The notes beneath the pieces were generated by a model that was given only the letters and a program-made list of their open reading frames with translations, did not search any database and was not told the origin of the DNA. A stretch of DNA of 64,000 nt. Source: Pseudomonas anguilliseptica. GTDB taxonomy: Bacteria > Pseudomonadota > Gammaproteobacteria > Pseudomonadales > Pseudomonadaceae. Below, one piece after another: positions 34,488 through 45,906 of the stretch. Location of the stretch: NCBI RefSeq assembly GCF_900105355.1, contig NZ_FNSC01000001.1, forward strand, positions 2,852,001-2,916,000, in the 5' to 3' direction. The position numbers were made by a program, and so were the translations under genes. Each line of letters starts with the position of its first letter. The first letter of the stretch is position 1.

Positions 34488-35246
34488 TCAGAGACGCAGG
34501 CCGCCGTCCAGCTCCAGAACACGACCGGTGTAATAGTCGTTTTCCAGGATGTAAGCCACCGAGTGAGCGATCTCGGCGGGTTTGCCCATGCGGCGCAGTG
34601 GGATGACCGAGGTCATGCGCTCCAGCGCTTCTGGCTTCATGCTGGCAACCATTTCGGTTTCGATAAAGCCGGGTGCAACTCCGGCGACACGGATGCCGTA
34701 GCGCGCCAGTTCCTTGGCCCAGACCACGGTATCAGCCGCTACCCCAGCCTTGGCCGCCGAGTAGTTGGCCTGACCAATATTGCCGGCACGGGAGATGGAA
34801 GAGATATTGATGATCGCGCCTTCGTTTTTCAGCTCGATCATCTTCGCGGCCACTTCACGGGTACAGAGGAACACACCGGTGAGGTTGACGTCGATCACCG
34901 ACTGCCACTGGGCCAGGCTCAGCTTGGTGATTTCGCCGTCCTTGACCTTGATGGTCAGGCCGTCACGCAGGATGCCGGCGTTGTTGACTAGGCCGTTGAT
35001 TGCACCGAAATCTTCGGCAACTTGTGCCACGGTCTGGGTCACTTGTTCTTCATTGGCGACGTTGCACAGGTAGGCGCGCGCTTCCACGCCCAGCGCCTTG
35101 CAGGCGGCCACGGCTTCGTCGAGTTTTTCCTGGTTCAGGTCGACCAGTGCCAGCTTGGCGCCTTTTTCCGCCAGGTATTCGGCCATGGCGCGGCCCAGGC
35201 CCTGGCAGCCGCCAGTGATGATGATGACTTTGTCTTTAAGTTGCAT
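34488..35246 (-). CDS. Short-chain dehydrogenase/reductase, FabG-like
   Basis: The 252-aa protein is a classical SDR. The NAD(P) loop is [16 protein letters not shown], followed by NNAGIL, and the catalytic Ser-Tyr-Lys set is in NISSIS and YSAAKAGV. Sequence is close to 3-oxoacyl-ACP reductases, but this is not the fatty-acid operon copy, so the substrate is open. The ATG at 35246 has GAGGGGA upstream. It is transcribed alone, divergently from the HugZ-like gene. Confidence 0.9.
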   Translation of the reverse strand: MQLKDKVIIITGGCQGLGRAMAEYLAEKGAKLALVDLNQEKLDEAVAACKALGVEARAYLCNVANEEQVTQTVAQVAEDFGAINGLVNNAGILRDGLTIKVKDGEITKLSLAQWQSVIDVNLTGVFLCTREVAAKMIELKNEGAIINISSISRAGNIGQANYSAAKAGVAADTVVWAKELARYGIRVAGVAPGFIETEMVASMKPEALERMTSVIPLRRMGKPAEIAHSVAYILENDYYTGRVLELDGGLRL

Positions 35247-35339
35247 CGCGTGTCCCCTCAAATGGTGTCGTGTGGCCTTGCCGGCGGTTAATCTAGGCGC
35301 CTGCCGTTCTGTGACGGATTCTATGCAAGGAGTCATAAG

Positions 35340-36071
35340 GTGAGCGTGAAAGCCGGCAAGCATGCCCGAGAATTGCTGCTCAAGGAATACCGGGGCGTGC
35401 TCAGCACCCATTCCAAGGCCATGCCGGGTTTCCCTTTCGGATCAGTGGTGCCCTATTGCCTGGATGTTGACGGTTATCCGCTGATTCTGATCAGCCGCAT
35501 CGCTCAGCACACCCATAACCTCAAACAAGACGGTAAATGTTCGCTGCTGGTGGGCGAGCGCGGGGCGGAGGATGTGCAGGCGGTCGGCCGTCTTACTTTG
35601 CTCGCGCAAGCACGACAATTGGATGACGAGGAACAGATTGCAGCGGCGGCGCAGCGCTATTACCGCTATTTCCCCGATTCGCGCGGCTATCACCAGGCGC
35701 ATGATTTCGACTTCTGGCGGCTGGAACCGGTGCGCTGGCGCTATATCGGTGGTTTTGGCGCGATTCACTGGCTGGAACAGGTGGCGCTGGCCAATCCCTT
35801 TGCCGGCGATGCTGAAATCAGCATGCTCGAACATATGAACAGCGATCATGCCGCAGCCATCGCCCACTATGTCGAGTTGGCCGGGTTGCCCAGTCATGCG
35901 CCGGCCGAGCTCGCCGGCCTTGATAGCGAAGGTTTCCACCTGCGTATTGGCCAGAGCCTGTATTGGCTGGCCTTTCCAACATCCTGTAACAGTCCGCTGG
36001 AGGTGCGCCAGGCCTTGGTAGCACTGGCCCGCACCGAGATCTGGCCGACCGATGGTCAGGCTTCAGCTTGA
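35340..36071 (+). CDS. HugZ-like heme utilisation family protein (PNPOx fold, DUF2470)
   Basis: The 243-aa product has an N-terminal split-barrel domain like pyridoxamine phosphate oxidase ([24 protein letters not shown], then [11 protein letters not shown]) and a C-terminal DUF2470 domain with [16 protein letters not shown]. Relatives such as HugZ bind or degrade heme. A heme ligand cannot be picked with certainty here. The GTG start follows AAGGAGTC. Confidence 0.8.
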   Translation: MSVKAGKHARELLLKEYRGVLSTHSKAMPGFPFGSVVPYCLDVDGYPLILISRIAQHTHNLKQDGKCSLLVGERGAEDVQAVGRLTLLAQARQLDDEEQIAAAAQRYYRYFPDSRGYHQAHDFDFWRLEPVRWRYIGGFGAIHWLEQVALANPFAGDAEISMLEHMNSDHAAAIAHYVELAGLPSHAPAELAGLDSEGFHLRIGQSLYWLAFPTSCNSPLEVRQALVALARTEIWPTDGQASA

Positions 36072-36134
36072 ATTCAGCTCGACACCCCATACTTCACACT
36101 TACTGGAAGCTGATCTTCCGTTAAGGAACCTTTG

Positions 36135-36596
36135 ATGCGCGCCTTTCTGTTTCTGTTTTTACTGTTTCCGATCATTGAGCTGGCCCTGCTGATTCAGGTG
36201 GGCAGCGCCATTGGCGTGTTGCCGACGCTGCTGCTGGTCATCGGCACTGCCATTCTCGGCAGTGTTTTGCTGCGTGTAGCCGGCGTTGCCACCGCCTGGC
36301 GTGCACGGGAAAAGCTGGCGCGCGGTGAGTTGCCTGAGCAGGAAATGCTCGAAGGCCTGCTGATTGCCGTTGGTGGTGGTCTGCTGCTGCCGGGTTTTAT
36401 CAGCGACATCTTCGGTGTGTTTTGCCTGATCCCCTTCACCCGCCGTCTGCTGGTCAACAAGGTGCGCCTGCGTGCCGCGGAGCAGGCCATGCGTCAACGT
36501 GCCTTTTTCGACGATCAGGCCGCACGCTCCGGGCACGCTCGGTCGGGTGCGGGCCAACCCAATGTGCTGGAAGGCGAATACGAACGCCGCGACTGA
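36135..36596 (+). CDS. fxsA: FxsA-family membrane protein
   Basis: This 153-aa protein has the FxsA fold: an N-terminal membrane helix (FLFLFLLFPIIELALLIQVGS), a second near residues 27-45, and a third near 75-97 (GGGLLLPGFISDIFGVFCLIP). FxsA in E. coli modifies exclusion of phage T7 by F plasmids; its own role is unknown. Start is the ATG at 36135 after AAGGAAC; a TTG three bases earlier is unlikely. It lies directly upstream of groES, as commonly seen in Proteobacteria. Confidence 0.9.
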   Translation: MRAFLFLFLLFPIIELALLIQVGSAIGVLPTLLLVIGTAILGSVLLRVAGVATAWRAREKLARGELPEQEMLEGLLIAVGGGLLLPGFISDIFGVFCLIPFTRRLLVNKVRLRAAEQAMRQRAFFDDQAARSGHARSGAGQPNVLEGEYERRD

Positions 36597-36644
36597 TTTG
36601 CGGCTCGTAAAAAGGCGTCCACATATTAAAAATTTCACCCTCTG

Positions 36645-36672
36645 CCCTTGAAATCCCCTTGTGCGCCCTTAT
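36645..36672 (+). promoter_or_regulatory. Candidate heat-shock (sigma-32) promoter of groESL
   Basis: CCCTTGAAA (36645-36653) and CCCTTAT (36666-36672) are separated by 12 bases, close to the sigma-32 pattern CTTGAAA with CCCCAT-T. It lies about 150 bases before groES, leaving a leader with small inverted repeats. No CIRCE element was seen. Confidence 0.65.
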
Positions 36673-36819
36673 GTAGCGGTCACCGCAAGGTTTTCTGTCG
36701 TATCGGCAGATCAGACTTCAGCGCTACGCCTGGCGTATCGCTACCGGCTTCGCCGGACTTTGCTAACCCGCTGGTGAATATACCAGCCGCTGTAAACCAC
36801 CTATTGGGAGAGATCGACA

Positions 36820-37113
36820 ATGAAGCTTCGTCCTCTGCATGACCGCGTCGTAATCCGTCGCAGCGAAGGAGAAAAGAAAACCGCAGGCGGCATCGTGCTG
36901 CCAGGCTCCGCTGCCGAGAAAGCCAACAGCGGTGAAATCCTCGCTGTCGGTACCGGCCGCGTGCTGGACAACGGTGAAGTGCGCGCCCTGGCCGTCAAAG
37001 TCGGCGACAAAGTGGTGTTTGGCCCTTACTCCGGCAGCAACACCGTGAAAGTTGACGGTGAAGACCTGCTGGTAATGAGCGAGAGCGAAATCCTCGCTGT
37101 CGTTGAAGGTTGA
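36820..37113 (+). CDS. groES: Co-chaperonin GroES
   Basis: GroES is the 10-kDa heptameric lid of the GroEL chaperonin. The product is 97 aa and begins [14 protein letters not shown], with the mobile loop [17 protein letters not shown] at residues 19-35. A GGGAGAG ribosome site precedes the ATG. It is followed after 59 bases by groEL, forming the standard operon. Confidence 0.99.
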   Translation: MKLRPLHDRVVIRRSEGEKKTAGGIVLPGSAAEKANSGEILAVGTGRVLDNGEVRALAVKVGDKVVFGPYSGSNTVKVDGEDLLVMSESEILAVVEG

Positions 37114-37160
37114 TTTCAGCGCCCCGACGCTACGAATTCCGCTCTATTTGAACGAATTAA

Positions 37161-38816
<1,656 letters not shown>

Positions 38817-38867
38817 GCCAGCCCGGCTCCCACAGGCCATCGCCAGATGGCATGTACGCTGTAAAGG

Positions 38868-38893
38868 AAACCCCGTGCCTGTCACGGGGTTTT
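38868..38893 (+). terminator. Terminator of groESL
   Basis: A 9-bp stem AACCCCGTG/CACGGGGTT with a CCTGT loop is followed by TTCATTTTT. Confidence 0.9.
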
Positions 38894-39410
38894 CATTTTT
38901 ATCGGCTATAACAGTCCCTCGCGGCAAAGCGGTACGCCAATTGCTTTGTGTGATGCGTGCTCCCGGACTGGAGCCTGTCAATTTGCGCCGTGCTGCTGTT
39001 CAGCATTGCCGCTTCGTGTTTTGACCTCACCTGGATGTGCTCTACCACGCCGCTTTTGTCGTGTGGCTGGAGGTTGTGCCGGTTACGGTTTTGCCTGTGG
39101 CTGTTTTAAAACCGCAGGTTCTATCTCGCACCACACTGATGCAATTGGGCAATTAAGTGACTTTTGGGTTGTTACCTTCGGGTGCGCTGATACGGATCCC
39201 AATCCTTGGTTTGTTCGCGTATTGAACCATTGGTGCAAACGTAGCTCGAAGCCTGGCCAGCTAAATGGCTTGCTTGTGGATCAGGATGATCTGGATGGAG
39301 TTGCCGGTAGAGTCCGGCAGTAACGACCGCTGGTCGCAAAGCGCGACACTGCGGTTATCAGTGATCTAGGGTCTACAAACAGCGTTTGGCAGCGCTATCA
39401 AGAGGTTGCA
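38894..39410. other. Gene-poor stretch after groEL
   Basis: I see no convincing gene in this stretch. The longest open frame (about 125 codons on the + strand from a TTG at 38946) has no ribosome site, is very rich in cysteine and resembles nothing I know. Base composition looks lower in G+C than the neighbours, with tracts such as GCAATTGGGCAATTAAGTGAC. A hairpin GCCGGTAGAGTCCGGC lies near 39303-39318. It may be a decayed or recently acquired segment. Confidence 0.4.
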
Positions 39411-39413
39411 GTG

Positions 39414-39638
39414 ATGAAGCTAGAAATCGCACGAGGTTTGTTCCTGGTGACCGCGCTCAGCGTGGCCTCGCTCGCGGCGGCGGCCTGGCAGGAAGCCAGC
39501 CCCCAGGTCATCACCCTCAATGAGCGCGGCTACTGCCCGTTGCCACCCCAGGCACGAACGGCCGAGGCGCTCAAGCCGGATCACGACCTGCTGCTGTTTA
39601 TGTTCAGCCTGTCCCAAGGTGCTCGGTCACAAGGTTGA
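39414..39638 (+). CDS. Small exported protein of unknown function
   Basis: The 74-aa product begins MKLEIARGLFLVTALSVASLAAAAW, a clear signal peptide with a likely cut before W or after the Ala run, leaving a mature part of about 50 residues. It has one cysteine (GYCPLPP). AGAGGTTGCAGTG precedes the ATG, and a GTG three bases earlier is possible. I believe similar small proteins occur beside groEL in other Pseudomonas but do not know a function. A terminator follows closely. Confidence 0.6.
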   Translation: MKLEIARGLFLVTALSVASLAAAAWQEASPQVITLNERGYCPLPPQARTAEALKPDHDLLLFMFSLSQGARSQG

Positions 39639-39667
39639 GCCTGTTCGGTGGGTGATTCGACAGATAG

Positions 39668-39696
39668 AAAAAAGCCCTGCACTGCAGGGCTTTTTT
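39668..39696. terminator. Bidirectional terminator before mexW-like gene
   Basis: The stem GCCCTGC/GCAGGGC is flanked by six A and six T. It serves the small exported gene on one strand and the pump operon on the other. Confidence 0.93.
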
Positions 39697-39697
39697 G

Positions 39698-42600
39698 TTA
39701 GTGGGCCTTGGCCGTTGTCGCTGGTGCATCGGGCTGCGCCAGCAGGCTGTACACGCAGGGCAGCACGAACAGGGTAAACAGCGTGCCAATCGACATGCCG
39801 GTGGCGATTACCAGGCCGATGTCGAAGCGGCTGACCGCACCTGCGCCGGTGGCCAGGATCAGCGGCACCATGCCGAAGACCATCGCCGCGGTGGTCATCA
39901 GCACCGGACGCAGGCGAATTGCCGCCGCTTCTTCGACCGCTTCTCGACGCGACAGGCCTTTCTCACGGCGTAGCAGGTTGGCGAACTCGACGATCAGGAT
40001 GCCGTGTTTGGTGATCAGACCGATCAGCGTCACCAGGCCCACCTGGGTGTAGATGTTCATGCTCGACAGACCGAGGAACAGCGGAATCAACGCACCACAG
40101 ATCGACAGCGGCACCGTGACCATGATCACCAGCGGGTCGCGGAAGCTCTCGAACTGTGCCGCCAGTACCAGGAAGATCAACGCCAGGGCCAGGCCGAAGG
40201 TGATGTACAGCGCATTGCCTTCCTGCACCAGTTGGCGCGATGCACCGGCGAAGTCGTAGGCGTAACCGGCCGGGGCTTCCTCGCGCATGATCTGCGTCAC
40301 CGTGTCGACGGCTTCACCCATGCTGACGATTGGTACGCCCTGGATGATCGCCGAGTTGAGCTGCTGGAACTGGTTGAGCTGGGTCGGCCGCGCGCGGTCG
40401 CTGACCTTGACCAGCGTCGACAGGGCCAGCATCGCGCCGCTTTCGCTCTTCACGTAGTAGCTGCCGAGCCACTCCGGGTTGTCGCGGTAGGCACGTTCGA
40501 CCTGGGCAATCACCTTGTAGCTGCGTCCGTCGATGGTAAAGCGGTTGATCTCGCCTTCACCGAGCAGGCTGGCCAGGGTCAGACCGAGGTCTTCCATCGA
40601 CACACCCATCTGTGCGGCTTTCTCGCGGTCGATTTCCACCACCACTTCAGGCTTGTCGAAGGCCAGGTCGACGTCGAGGAAGGCGAACTTGCCGGACTCC
40701 ACCGCGCGTTGCTTGATCCGCTCGGCCACTTGCAGCAGCGACTGGTAATCGTTCGGCGTGTTGATCACGAACTGGAACGGCAAACCTTCACCGGTACCCG
40801 GCAGGGACGGCAGGTTGAAGCCGAAGATCTGCAGGCCGGCGATCTGCGACAGGCGACCCTGCACCTCCGGCAGCAACTCCATCTGGGTGCGTTCGCGCTC
40901 GTTCCACGGCGTCATCAGGAAGCCGCCAATACCCGATTGCACACCGTTGAAACCGTTGATCTGGAACGAGGAGTAGTACTCGGGGAACTCCTTGAAGATG
41001 GTCACGAACTCATCGGTGTACTTGTTCAGGTACTCCAGGTTGGTCGGTTGCGGCGCGCTGGCCATCATAAAGATGATGCCCTGATCTTCTTCCGGGGCCA
41101 GTTCGCTTTTGGTGAACTTGAGCAGTACCGGGATCAGATACATGACGATCACCGCAAACACCAGGACCACCGGGCGGGTATCCAGTGTGCCGTGCAGGGC
41201 GCGCTGATAGCGTTGCTTGAGATTGTCGAATATCTGGTCGAGCTTGTGCGCCAGGCCCGACGGATTCTCCTCATGGCGCAGCAGCTTGGCGCACATCATC
41301 GGTGACAGGGTCAGGGCGACGATACCGGAGATGATCACCGCGCCGGCCAGGGTCAGGGCAAATTCCTTGAACAGCGCGCCCGTAAGGCCCTCGAGGAAGC
41401 CGATAGGCGCGTACACCGCCGCCAGGGTGATGGTCATCGATACCACCGGCACGGCGATCTCCCGCGCGCCCTCAATGGCCGCATCGAAGGGTGTTTTGCC
41501 TTCCTCGATATGCCGGTGGATGTTTTCCACGACGACGATGGCGTCGTCCACCACCAGACCGATCGCCAACACCATCGCCAGCAGGGTCAGCAGGTTGATC
41601 GAGTAGCCCATCAGCTGCATAAAGAACATCACGCCGATCATCGACAGCGGGATGGTGATCACCGGGATCAGCACCGAGCGGAACGCGCCGAGGAACAGGA
41701 ACACTACGACGATGACGATCAGCACCGCTTCGCCGAGGGTTTTCACCACTTCGTCGATGGACGCCTGGATAAACAGCGTGGCGTCATAGGCGATGGAAAC
41801 TTTCAGGTTGGGTGGCAGCTGCGCTTCCAGGTCTGGCATGACCTTGCGCACTTCCTTGATCACGTCCAGCGGGTTGGCCCCCGGCGTGCCCTTGATGGCG
41901 ATGTACACCGAGGGGGTGCCATCGAAGGAGCTGATCGAGTCGTAGCTTTCCGCGCCCATTTCCACCCGCGCCACATCGCGGATCAGCACGCGGCTGTCGC
42001 CCACGGTCTTCAGCGGGATGGCAGCAAAGGCCTCGGCCGACTTCAAGTCGGTTTCGGCGTTGATGCTGGTGACCACGTACTCGCCTTTTACTTCACCCGC
42101 GGCAGCGAGGAAGTTGTACTTGCGCACGGCGTCGTTGACGTCGCCGGCGGTCACGCCGTAGGCGCCCATCTTCACCGGGTCGAGCCACAGACGCATGGCG
42201 AACACCTGATTGCCGAGAATCTCGGCCTCGGCCATGCCGGGCAGAGTGGCCAGCTTGGGCTGGATCACCCGCGACAGGTAGTCGGTGATCTGCGGGTTGC
42301 TCAGTTCCTCGCTGTAGAAGCTGATGTACATCAGCGCCGTGGAATCGGCAGCTTCCTTGCTCAGTACCGGGTCTTCGGCGTCCTGCGGCAGCTGGTTCTT
42401 CACCTCATTGGCCTTGGCCAGCAGTTCGGTGAACAAACGGTCGCTATTGGCGCCGATACGCGCATAGATCGAGATGATCGACACGTTCTGCCGGCTGACC
42501 GAGGTCATGTAGTCGATACCGTCGGCGCTGGCCAGGCTCTGTTGCAGCGGCTGGGTGATATAGCCCTGAATGGTCTCGGCGTTGGCCCCGGGGTAAGCCG

Positions 42601-42745
42601 TGGTCACCGTGATCAGGGCGTTTTCCATCTGCGGGTACTGGCGGATGGTCAGTTTGCTGAATGCCTGGAAGCCAAGCAGGATGATCAACAGACTGACCAC
42701 GGTCGCCAATACCGGGCGACGGATAAAGGGATCAGTAAAAGCCAT
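39698..42745 (-). CDS. mexW: RND efflux transporter, MexW-like
   Basis: This 1015-aa inner-membrane proton/drug antiporter belongs to the HAE-RND family. It shows the N-terminal FIRRPVLATVVSLLI helix, two large periplasmic loops, twelve expected membrane segments, and the proton-relay pair of aspartates in AIGLVVDDAIVVVENI near residue 400. The C-terminal half carries LIGLITKHGILIVEFANLL near 925. The gene follows its membrane-fusion partner by 26 bases. No outer-membrane channel gene is linked, so it would borrow one such as OprM. The name rests on family and position; substrates are not shown by sequence. Confidence 0.9.
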   Translation of the reverse strand: MAFTDPFIRRPVLATVVSLLIILLGFQAFSKLTIRQYPQMENALITVTTAYPGANAETIQGYITQPLQQSLASADGIDYMTSVSRQNVSIISIYARIGANSDRLFTELLAKANEVKNQLPQDAEDPVLSKEAADSTALMYISFYSEELSNPQITDYLSRVIQPKLATLPGMAEAEILGNQVFAMRLWLDPVKMGAYGVTAGDVNDAVRKYNFLAAAGEVKGEYVVTSINAETDLKSAEAFAAIPLKTVGDSRVLIRDVARVEMGAESYDSISSFDGTPSVYIAIKGTPGANPLDVIKEVRKVMPDLEAQLPPNLKVSIAYDATLFIQASIDEVVKTLGEAVLIVIVVVFLFLGAFRSVLIPVITIPLSMIGVMFFMQLMGYSINLLTLLAMVLAIGLVVDDAIVVVENIHRHIEEGKTPFDAAIEGAREIAVPVVSMTITLAAVYAPIGFLEGLTGALFKEFALTLAGAVIISGIVALTLSPMMCAKLLRHEENPSGLAHKLDQIFDNLKQRYQRALHGTLDTRPVVLVFAVIVMYLIPVLLKFTKSELAPEEDQGIIFMMASAPQPTNLEYLNKYTDEFVTIFKEFPEYYSSFQINGFNGVQSGIGGFLMTPWNERERTQMELLPEVQGRLSQIAGLQIFGFNLPSLPGTGEGLPFQFVINTPNDYQSLLQVAERIKQRAVESGKFAFLDVDLAFDKPEVVVEIDREKAAQMGVSMEDLGLTLASLLGEGEINRFTIDGRSYKVIAQVERAYRDNPEWLGSYYVKSESGAMLALSTLVKVSDRARPTQLNQFQQLNSAIIQGVPIVSMGEAVDTVTQIMREEAPAGYAYDFAGASRQLVQEGNALYITFGLALALIFLVLAAQFESFRDPLVIMVTVPLSICGALIPLFLGLSSMNIYTQVGLVTLIGLITKHGILIVEFANLLRREKGLSRREAVEEAAAIRLRPVLMTTAAMVFGMVPLILATGAGAVSRFDIGLVIATGMSIGTLFTLFVLPCVYSLLAQPDAPATTAKAH

Positions 42746-42771
42746 AAATAAGTTCCTTTACGCCTGCGCGA

Positions 42772-43902
42772 TTACTCGTCGCTCGGCTTGGCCTGCGCAT
42801 TGGCGATGCTGACGTGGGCGCCGTTATCCAGCTTCAGCTGGCCGGCGGATACCACCTGCTCACCGGCCTGCAGGCCTTTGAGAATCACCACCTGGCCGTC
42901 GCGGCGTTCGCCGGTTTCGACGAAACGGCGCTCGACCACCAGTTCAGCCTGGCCTTTGTCATCTTTGACCACCTGGCCGTCCTCGCCCTTCTTCTCGCCG
43001 ATCACGGACACCGAGTTGCCGTAGAGGGTGTAGGTGATGGCAGTTTCCGGTACCACGATCAGGTTCTGCTCGCCGGGCAACAGCACTTCCAGGTTGGCGA
43101 ACATGCCGGGCAGCAGTTTGCTTTCCGGGTTGGCCAGCATGGCGCGCACCTGCACGTTGCGGGTGGTGTCCTCGACCTTGGGGTTGATCGCGGCGATTTC
43201 GCCTTCGAACACCTCGTTTGGGTAAGCCGCCACGCTGAAGCGCACGCGCTCGCCAATGGCCAGTTTGGGCACCGCCTGTTCGGGCAGGAAGAAGTCGACG
43301 TAGAGTTTGCTCAGGTCCTGCAGAGTGGCAATGGTGGTGCCGGAGGCCAGGTAGTCACCGACATCCACCTGACGGATGCCGATAGTGCCGGCAAAGGGCG
43401 CAAGGATGCGCTTCTTCGCCAGTTGTGCCTGCAGCTGGGCGACGCTGGCATTGGCCTTCTGCAGGCTGGCGGAGAGGCGGTCGAACTCGCTTTTCGAGAT
43501 GCTCTGGCGGGTGACCAGGCTACGACCGCGCTCGTACTCCACGCGGGCCAGGCCCAGTTCGGCCTGCGCAGTGCCCAGGCTGGCCTGCTCGACATCGCTG
43601 TCCATCTGGATCAGTGGCTGCTGCAGGGTGACCTGTTCGCCGGAGCGGAACAGCACCTGCTGCACGGTGCCGCCGACCTCCACGGTCAGGTCAACACCCT
43701 GGAAGGCCTTGAGTGTGCCGATGGCTGGCAGGCGACCCTGCCACGGCTGTTCTTCTGCTGTCGCGGCATCAATGCTGATGGCCGGCTGCGGTGCCGAGAA
43801 CATCTGCACTTGTTGGTAGATGGAAAAGCCTTTGTAGGCGGCGAGGGCGAGTACCACGACGAGTACTGCGCCGAGCATGATCAGCATGCGGCGAAGCAAC
43901 AT
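42772..43902 (-). CDS. mexV: RND periplasmic adaptor, MexV-like
   Basis: The 376-aa adaptor links the RND pump to an outer-membrane channel. The ATG at 43902 follows AAGGAACC and opens MLLRRMLIMLGAVLVVVLALAAY, a membrane anchor or uncleaved signal without a lipobox cysteine. The lipoyl-like halves (VDLTVEVGGTVQQVLFRSGEQV and APFAGTIGIRQVDVGDYLASG) flank an alpha hairpin, and the beta-barrel and proximal domains follow. It forms a two-gene operon with the pump and no regulator gene lies beside it. Confidence 0.9.
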   Translation of the reverse strand: MLLRRMLIMLGAVLVVVLALAAYKGFSIYQQVQMFSAPQPAISIDAATAEEQPWQGRLPAIGTLKAFQGVDLTVEVGGTVQQVLFRSGEQVTLQQPLIQMDSDVEQASLGTAQAELGLARVEYERGRSLVTRQSISKSEFDRLSASLQKANASVAQLQAQLAKKRILAPFAGTIGIRQVDVGDYLASGTTIATLQDLSKLYVDFFLPEQAVPKLAIGERVRFSVAAYPNEVFEGEIAAINPKVEDTTRNVQVRAMLANPESKLLPGMFANLEVLLPGEQNLIVVPETAITYTLYGNSVSVIGEKKGEDGQVVKDDKGQAELVVERRFVETGERRDGQVVILKGLQAGEQVVSAGQLKLDNGAHVSIANAQAKPSDE

Positions 43903-44046
43903 ATTCCGGTTCCTTGGCAAAGCGGATGAGGGCCTGGGAATAGGCAAGAGGGGCACATTAGACCCCTCGCCGTGGCCTGTCAAAGATTCGCATTTGCAAA
44001 AGATTGCGGTGCAAAAGTTGCCAGGTTGGTCAAGTGTTTTTAAAGC

Positions 44047-44072
44047 AAAATGCCAGCATGTGCTGGCATTTT
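44047..44072. terminator. Hairpin between chemoreceptor and pump genes
   Basis: A 12-bp stem AAAATGCCAGCA/TGCTGGCATTTT ends in T on both strands. On the minus strand it lies 20 bases after the chemoreceptor stop and probably ends that transcript. Confidence 0.85.
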
Positions 44073-44091
44073 GTGTGTTGCGTTGCGCCGA

Positions 44092-45717
44092 TCAAGTGCT
44101 CAGACGCTGGGTCACTTCGTTGAGTTGTCCGGAGAGGATTTGCAGGTTTTGCCCGGCGCTCTCGGTGCGCTTCACGTTCTCCTGATTGGCGGTGGCGATG
44201 GCGGTGATTTCGGTGAGGTTGCGCGAGATGTCTTCGGCCACCGAGGTCTGCTCTTCGGCGGCGGTGGCGATCTGCCGGTTCATATCACGAATGGCTTCCA
44301 CTGCACTGGTGATCAGTTGCAGCGTCGCGCCGGCCTCGGTGACCTGAGTCACGCCTTCCTCGCTGCGGTGCTGACCACTTTCGATGGCGCGCACCGCATT
44401 GACCGCGCCGGTTTGCACAGTGTCGATAATCTGGTGGATTTCCGCCGTGGACTCGGCGGTGCGCTGCGCCAGGGTGCGCACTTCATCGGCCACCACGGCA
44501 AAGCCGCGGCCTTGTTCGCCGGCGCGGGCAGCCTCGATGGCCGCGTTAAGCGCGAGCAGGTTGGTCTGCTCGGCGATGCCGCGAATCACTTCCAGCACCT
44601 TGCCGATGCGCCCGCTGTCGGCTTCCAGGCGGCGAATCACCTCAGAGGTGTTACTGATCTCGCCGCGAATATCGGTGATGGTTTTGATGGTCGCCTGCAT
44701 CACCGTCTCACCCTGGCGCGCGGCGCTGTCGGCTGCATCGGCCGCGCCGGCGGCTTCGGCTGCGTGACGCGCGACTTCCTGGGCGGTGGCGGACATTTCA
44801 TGCATGGCCGTGGCGACCTGATCGGTGCGCGAGAACTGCTCGCGAGTGCCTTGGGCCATCAGTGTTGCGATGGAGTTGAGCTCGCCGCTGGCGGTATCCA
44901 GATCCGCCGTGCTGCGTTTCAAACGGGTAAAGGTGTCGGCGAGGAAGTCGCGCAGGATATTTGCGGCCACGGCGAGTTTCCCCAGCTCGTCCTGACGCGT
45001 GGCGTCTACGTGCTGACCGAAGTTGCCTCGGCTAAGTTGCGCGATATGTTCGATCAGCTCGCGAACCGGGTTGATCAGGTTGCGGTTGATCAACCAGAGG
45101 CTGAACAGGGCAATGACCACGGTGGCGCCGAGCATCAGTAGGGTACCGAGGGTGATGGTGCGGTCTGCCGAGGCATTGATCAGGCTGGCCTGATCCAGGC
45201 TCTGTTGGTGCAGTTCGCTGGCCAGGGCCTCCATCTGCTGGGTGGTGTTGCGGTCAATGCCGGAGACCGCCTTGCCGCCGACCGCCGCGTCACCGCCGGC
45301 AGCGACAAAGGCGTCGCGACCCTTGCGGTAGTTGGCGCCGAGCGCCTGGTGTTCGCTGCGCAACGTATCGACCTTGGTTTTCAGTGCACGGTCGTTGCCG
45401 GCCAGCTCGCTCAATTTGCCCAGTAGGTCCTGAACCTTGCGTTCCTGCGCTTCGAACTGGCTCCAGTATTTGTCCAGCTGAGCTTTGTCGCTGCCACGCA
45501 GCAGCACGTTCTTCCACTCCTGTACCTGGGTCTTGAAATTCAGGTTGGTCGAGTCGATCAGCGTCGAGGCCTCCAGCGGACCCTCAAGCAGGCCGCGGTA
45601 GGCCTGCATGCCGCTGGAGAGGAAACTGAAACAGGCCAGTGCCGTGACCAGTATCAGCGCCAGGCTGCCGCCGAGCAGAGCGAGAATTTGCGCGCGCAAA
45701 GATTTTTGCAGAAACAT
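44092..45717 (-). CDS. Methyl-accepting chemotaxis protein
   Basis: The 541-aa chemoreceptor has an N-terminal membrane helix (residues 8-35), a periplasmic ligand domain of about 155 residues that looks helical, a second helix near 190-210, a HAMP domain, and a cytoplasmic signalling coiled coil. The hairpin tip reads EQTNLLALNAAIEAARAGE followed by GRGFAVVADEVRTLAQRT, the standard CheA/CheW contact. There is no CheR-binding pentapeptide at the C-terminus. The ligand cannot be told. It is a single-gene unit. Confidence 0.95.
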   Translation of the reverse strand: MFLQKSLRAQILALLGGSLALILVTALACFSFLSSGMQAYRGLLEGPLEASTLIDSTNLNFKTQVQEWKNVLLRGSDKAQLDKYWSQFEAQERKVQDLLGKLSELAGNDRALKTKVDTLRSEHQALGANYRKGRDAFVAAGGDAAVGGKAVSGIDRNTTQQMEALASELHQQSLDQASLINASADRTITLGTLLMLGATVVIALFSLWLINRNLINPVRELIEHIAQLSRGNFGQHVDATRQDELGKLAVAANILRDFLADTFTRLKRSTADLDTASGELNSIATLMAQGTREQFSRTDQVATAMHEMSATAQEVARHAAEAAGAADAADSAARQGETVMQATIKTITDIRGEISNTSEVIRRLEADSGRIGKVLEVIRGIAEQTNLLALNAAIEAARAGEQGRGFAVVADEVRTLAQRTAESTAEIHQIIDTVQTGAVNAVRAIESGQHRSEEGVTQVTEAGATLQLITSAVEAIRDMNRQIATAAEEQTSVAEDISRNLTEITAIATANQENVKRTESAGQNLQILSGQLNEVTQRLST

Positions 45718-45906
45718 GGGCGATACCCTTGAGTGTGGAAGGCGGGATGCCAGTGACGCTGAGCGCGTCCTAACTGCGAAGATCCTTATCGACTGGTATC
45801 AGCTGTGCCGGATTGCCCAAAGGCAGCGGCTAGTTAGGAGTATAGATCGGCTCTGCGGCAGCGTTCTTTAGCGTGCCGCAGGCGTATTACGGATTTAGCG
45901 GTGGCG

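Noticed and set aside
38946..39323. Open frame of 125 codons after groEL
   Set aside because: TTG start without a ribosome site, odd composition, no similarity known to me; kept only as an unassigned stretch.
40004..41305. Plus-strand frame of 433 codons opposite the RND pump gene
   Set aside because: Shadow frame with no motif; the opposite strand carries an unmistakable RND transporter.
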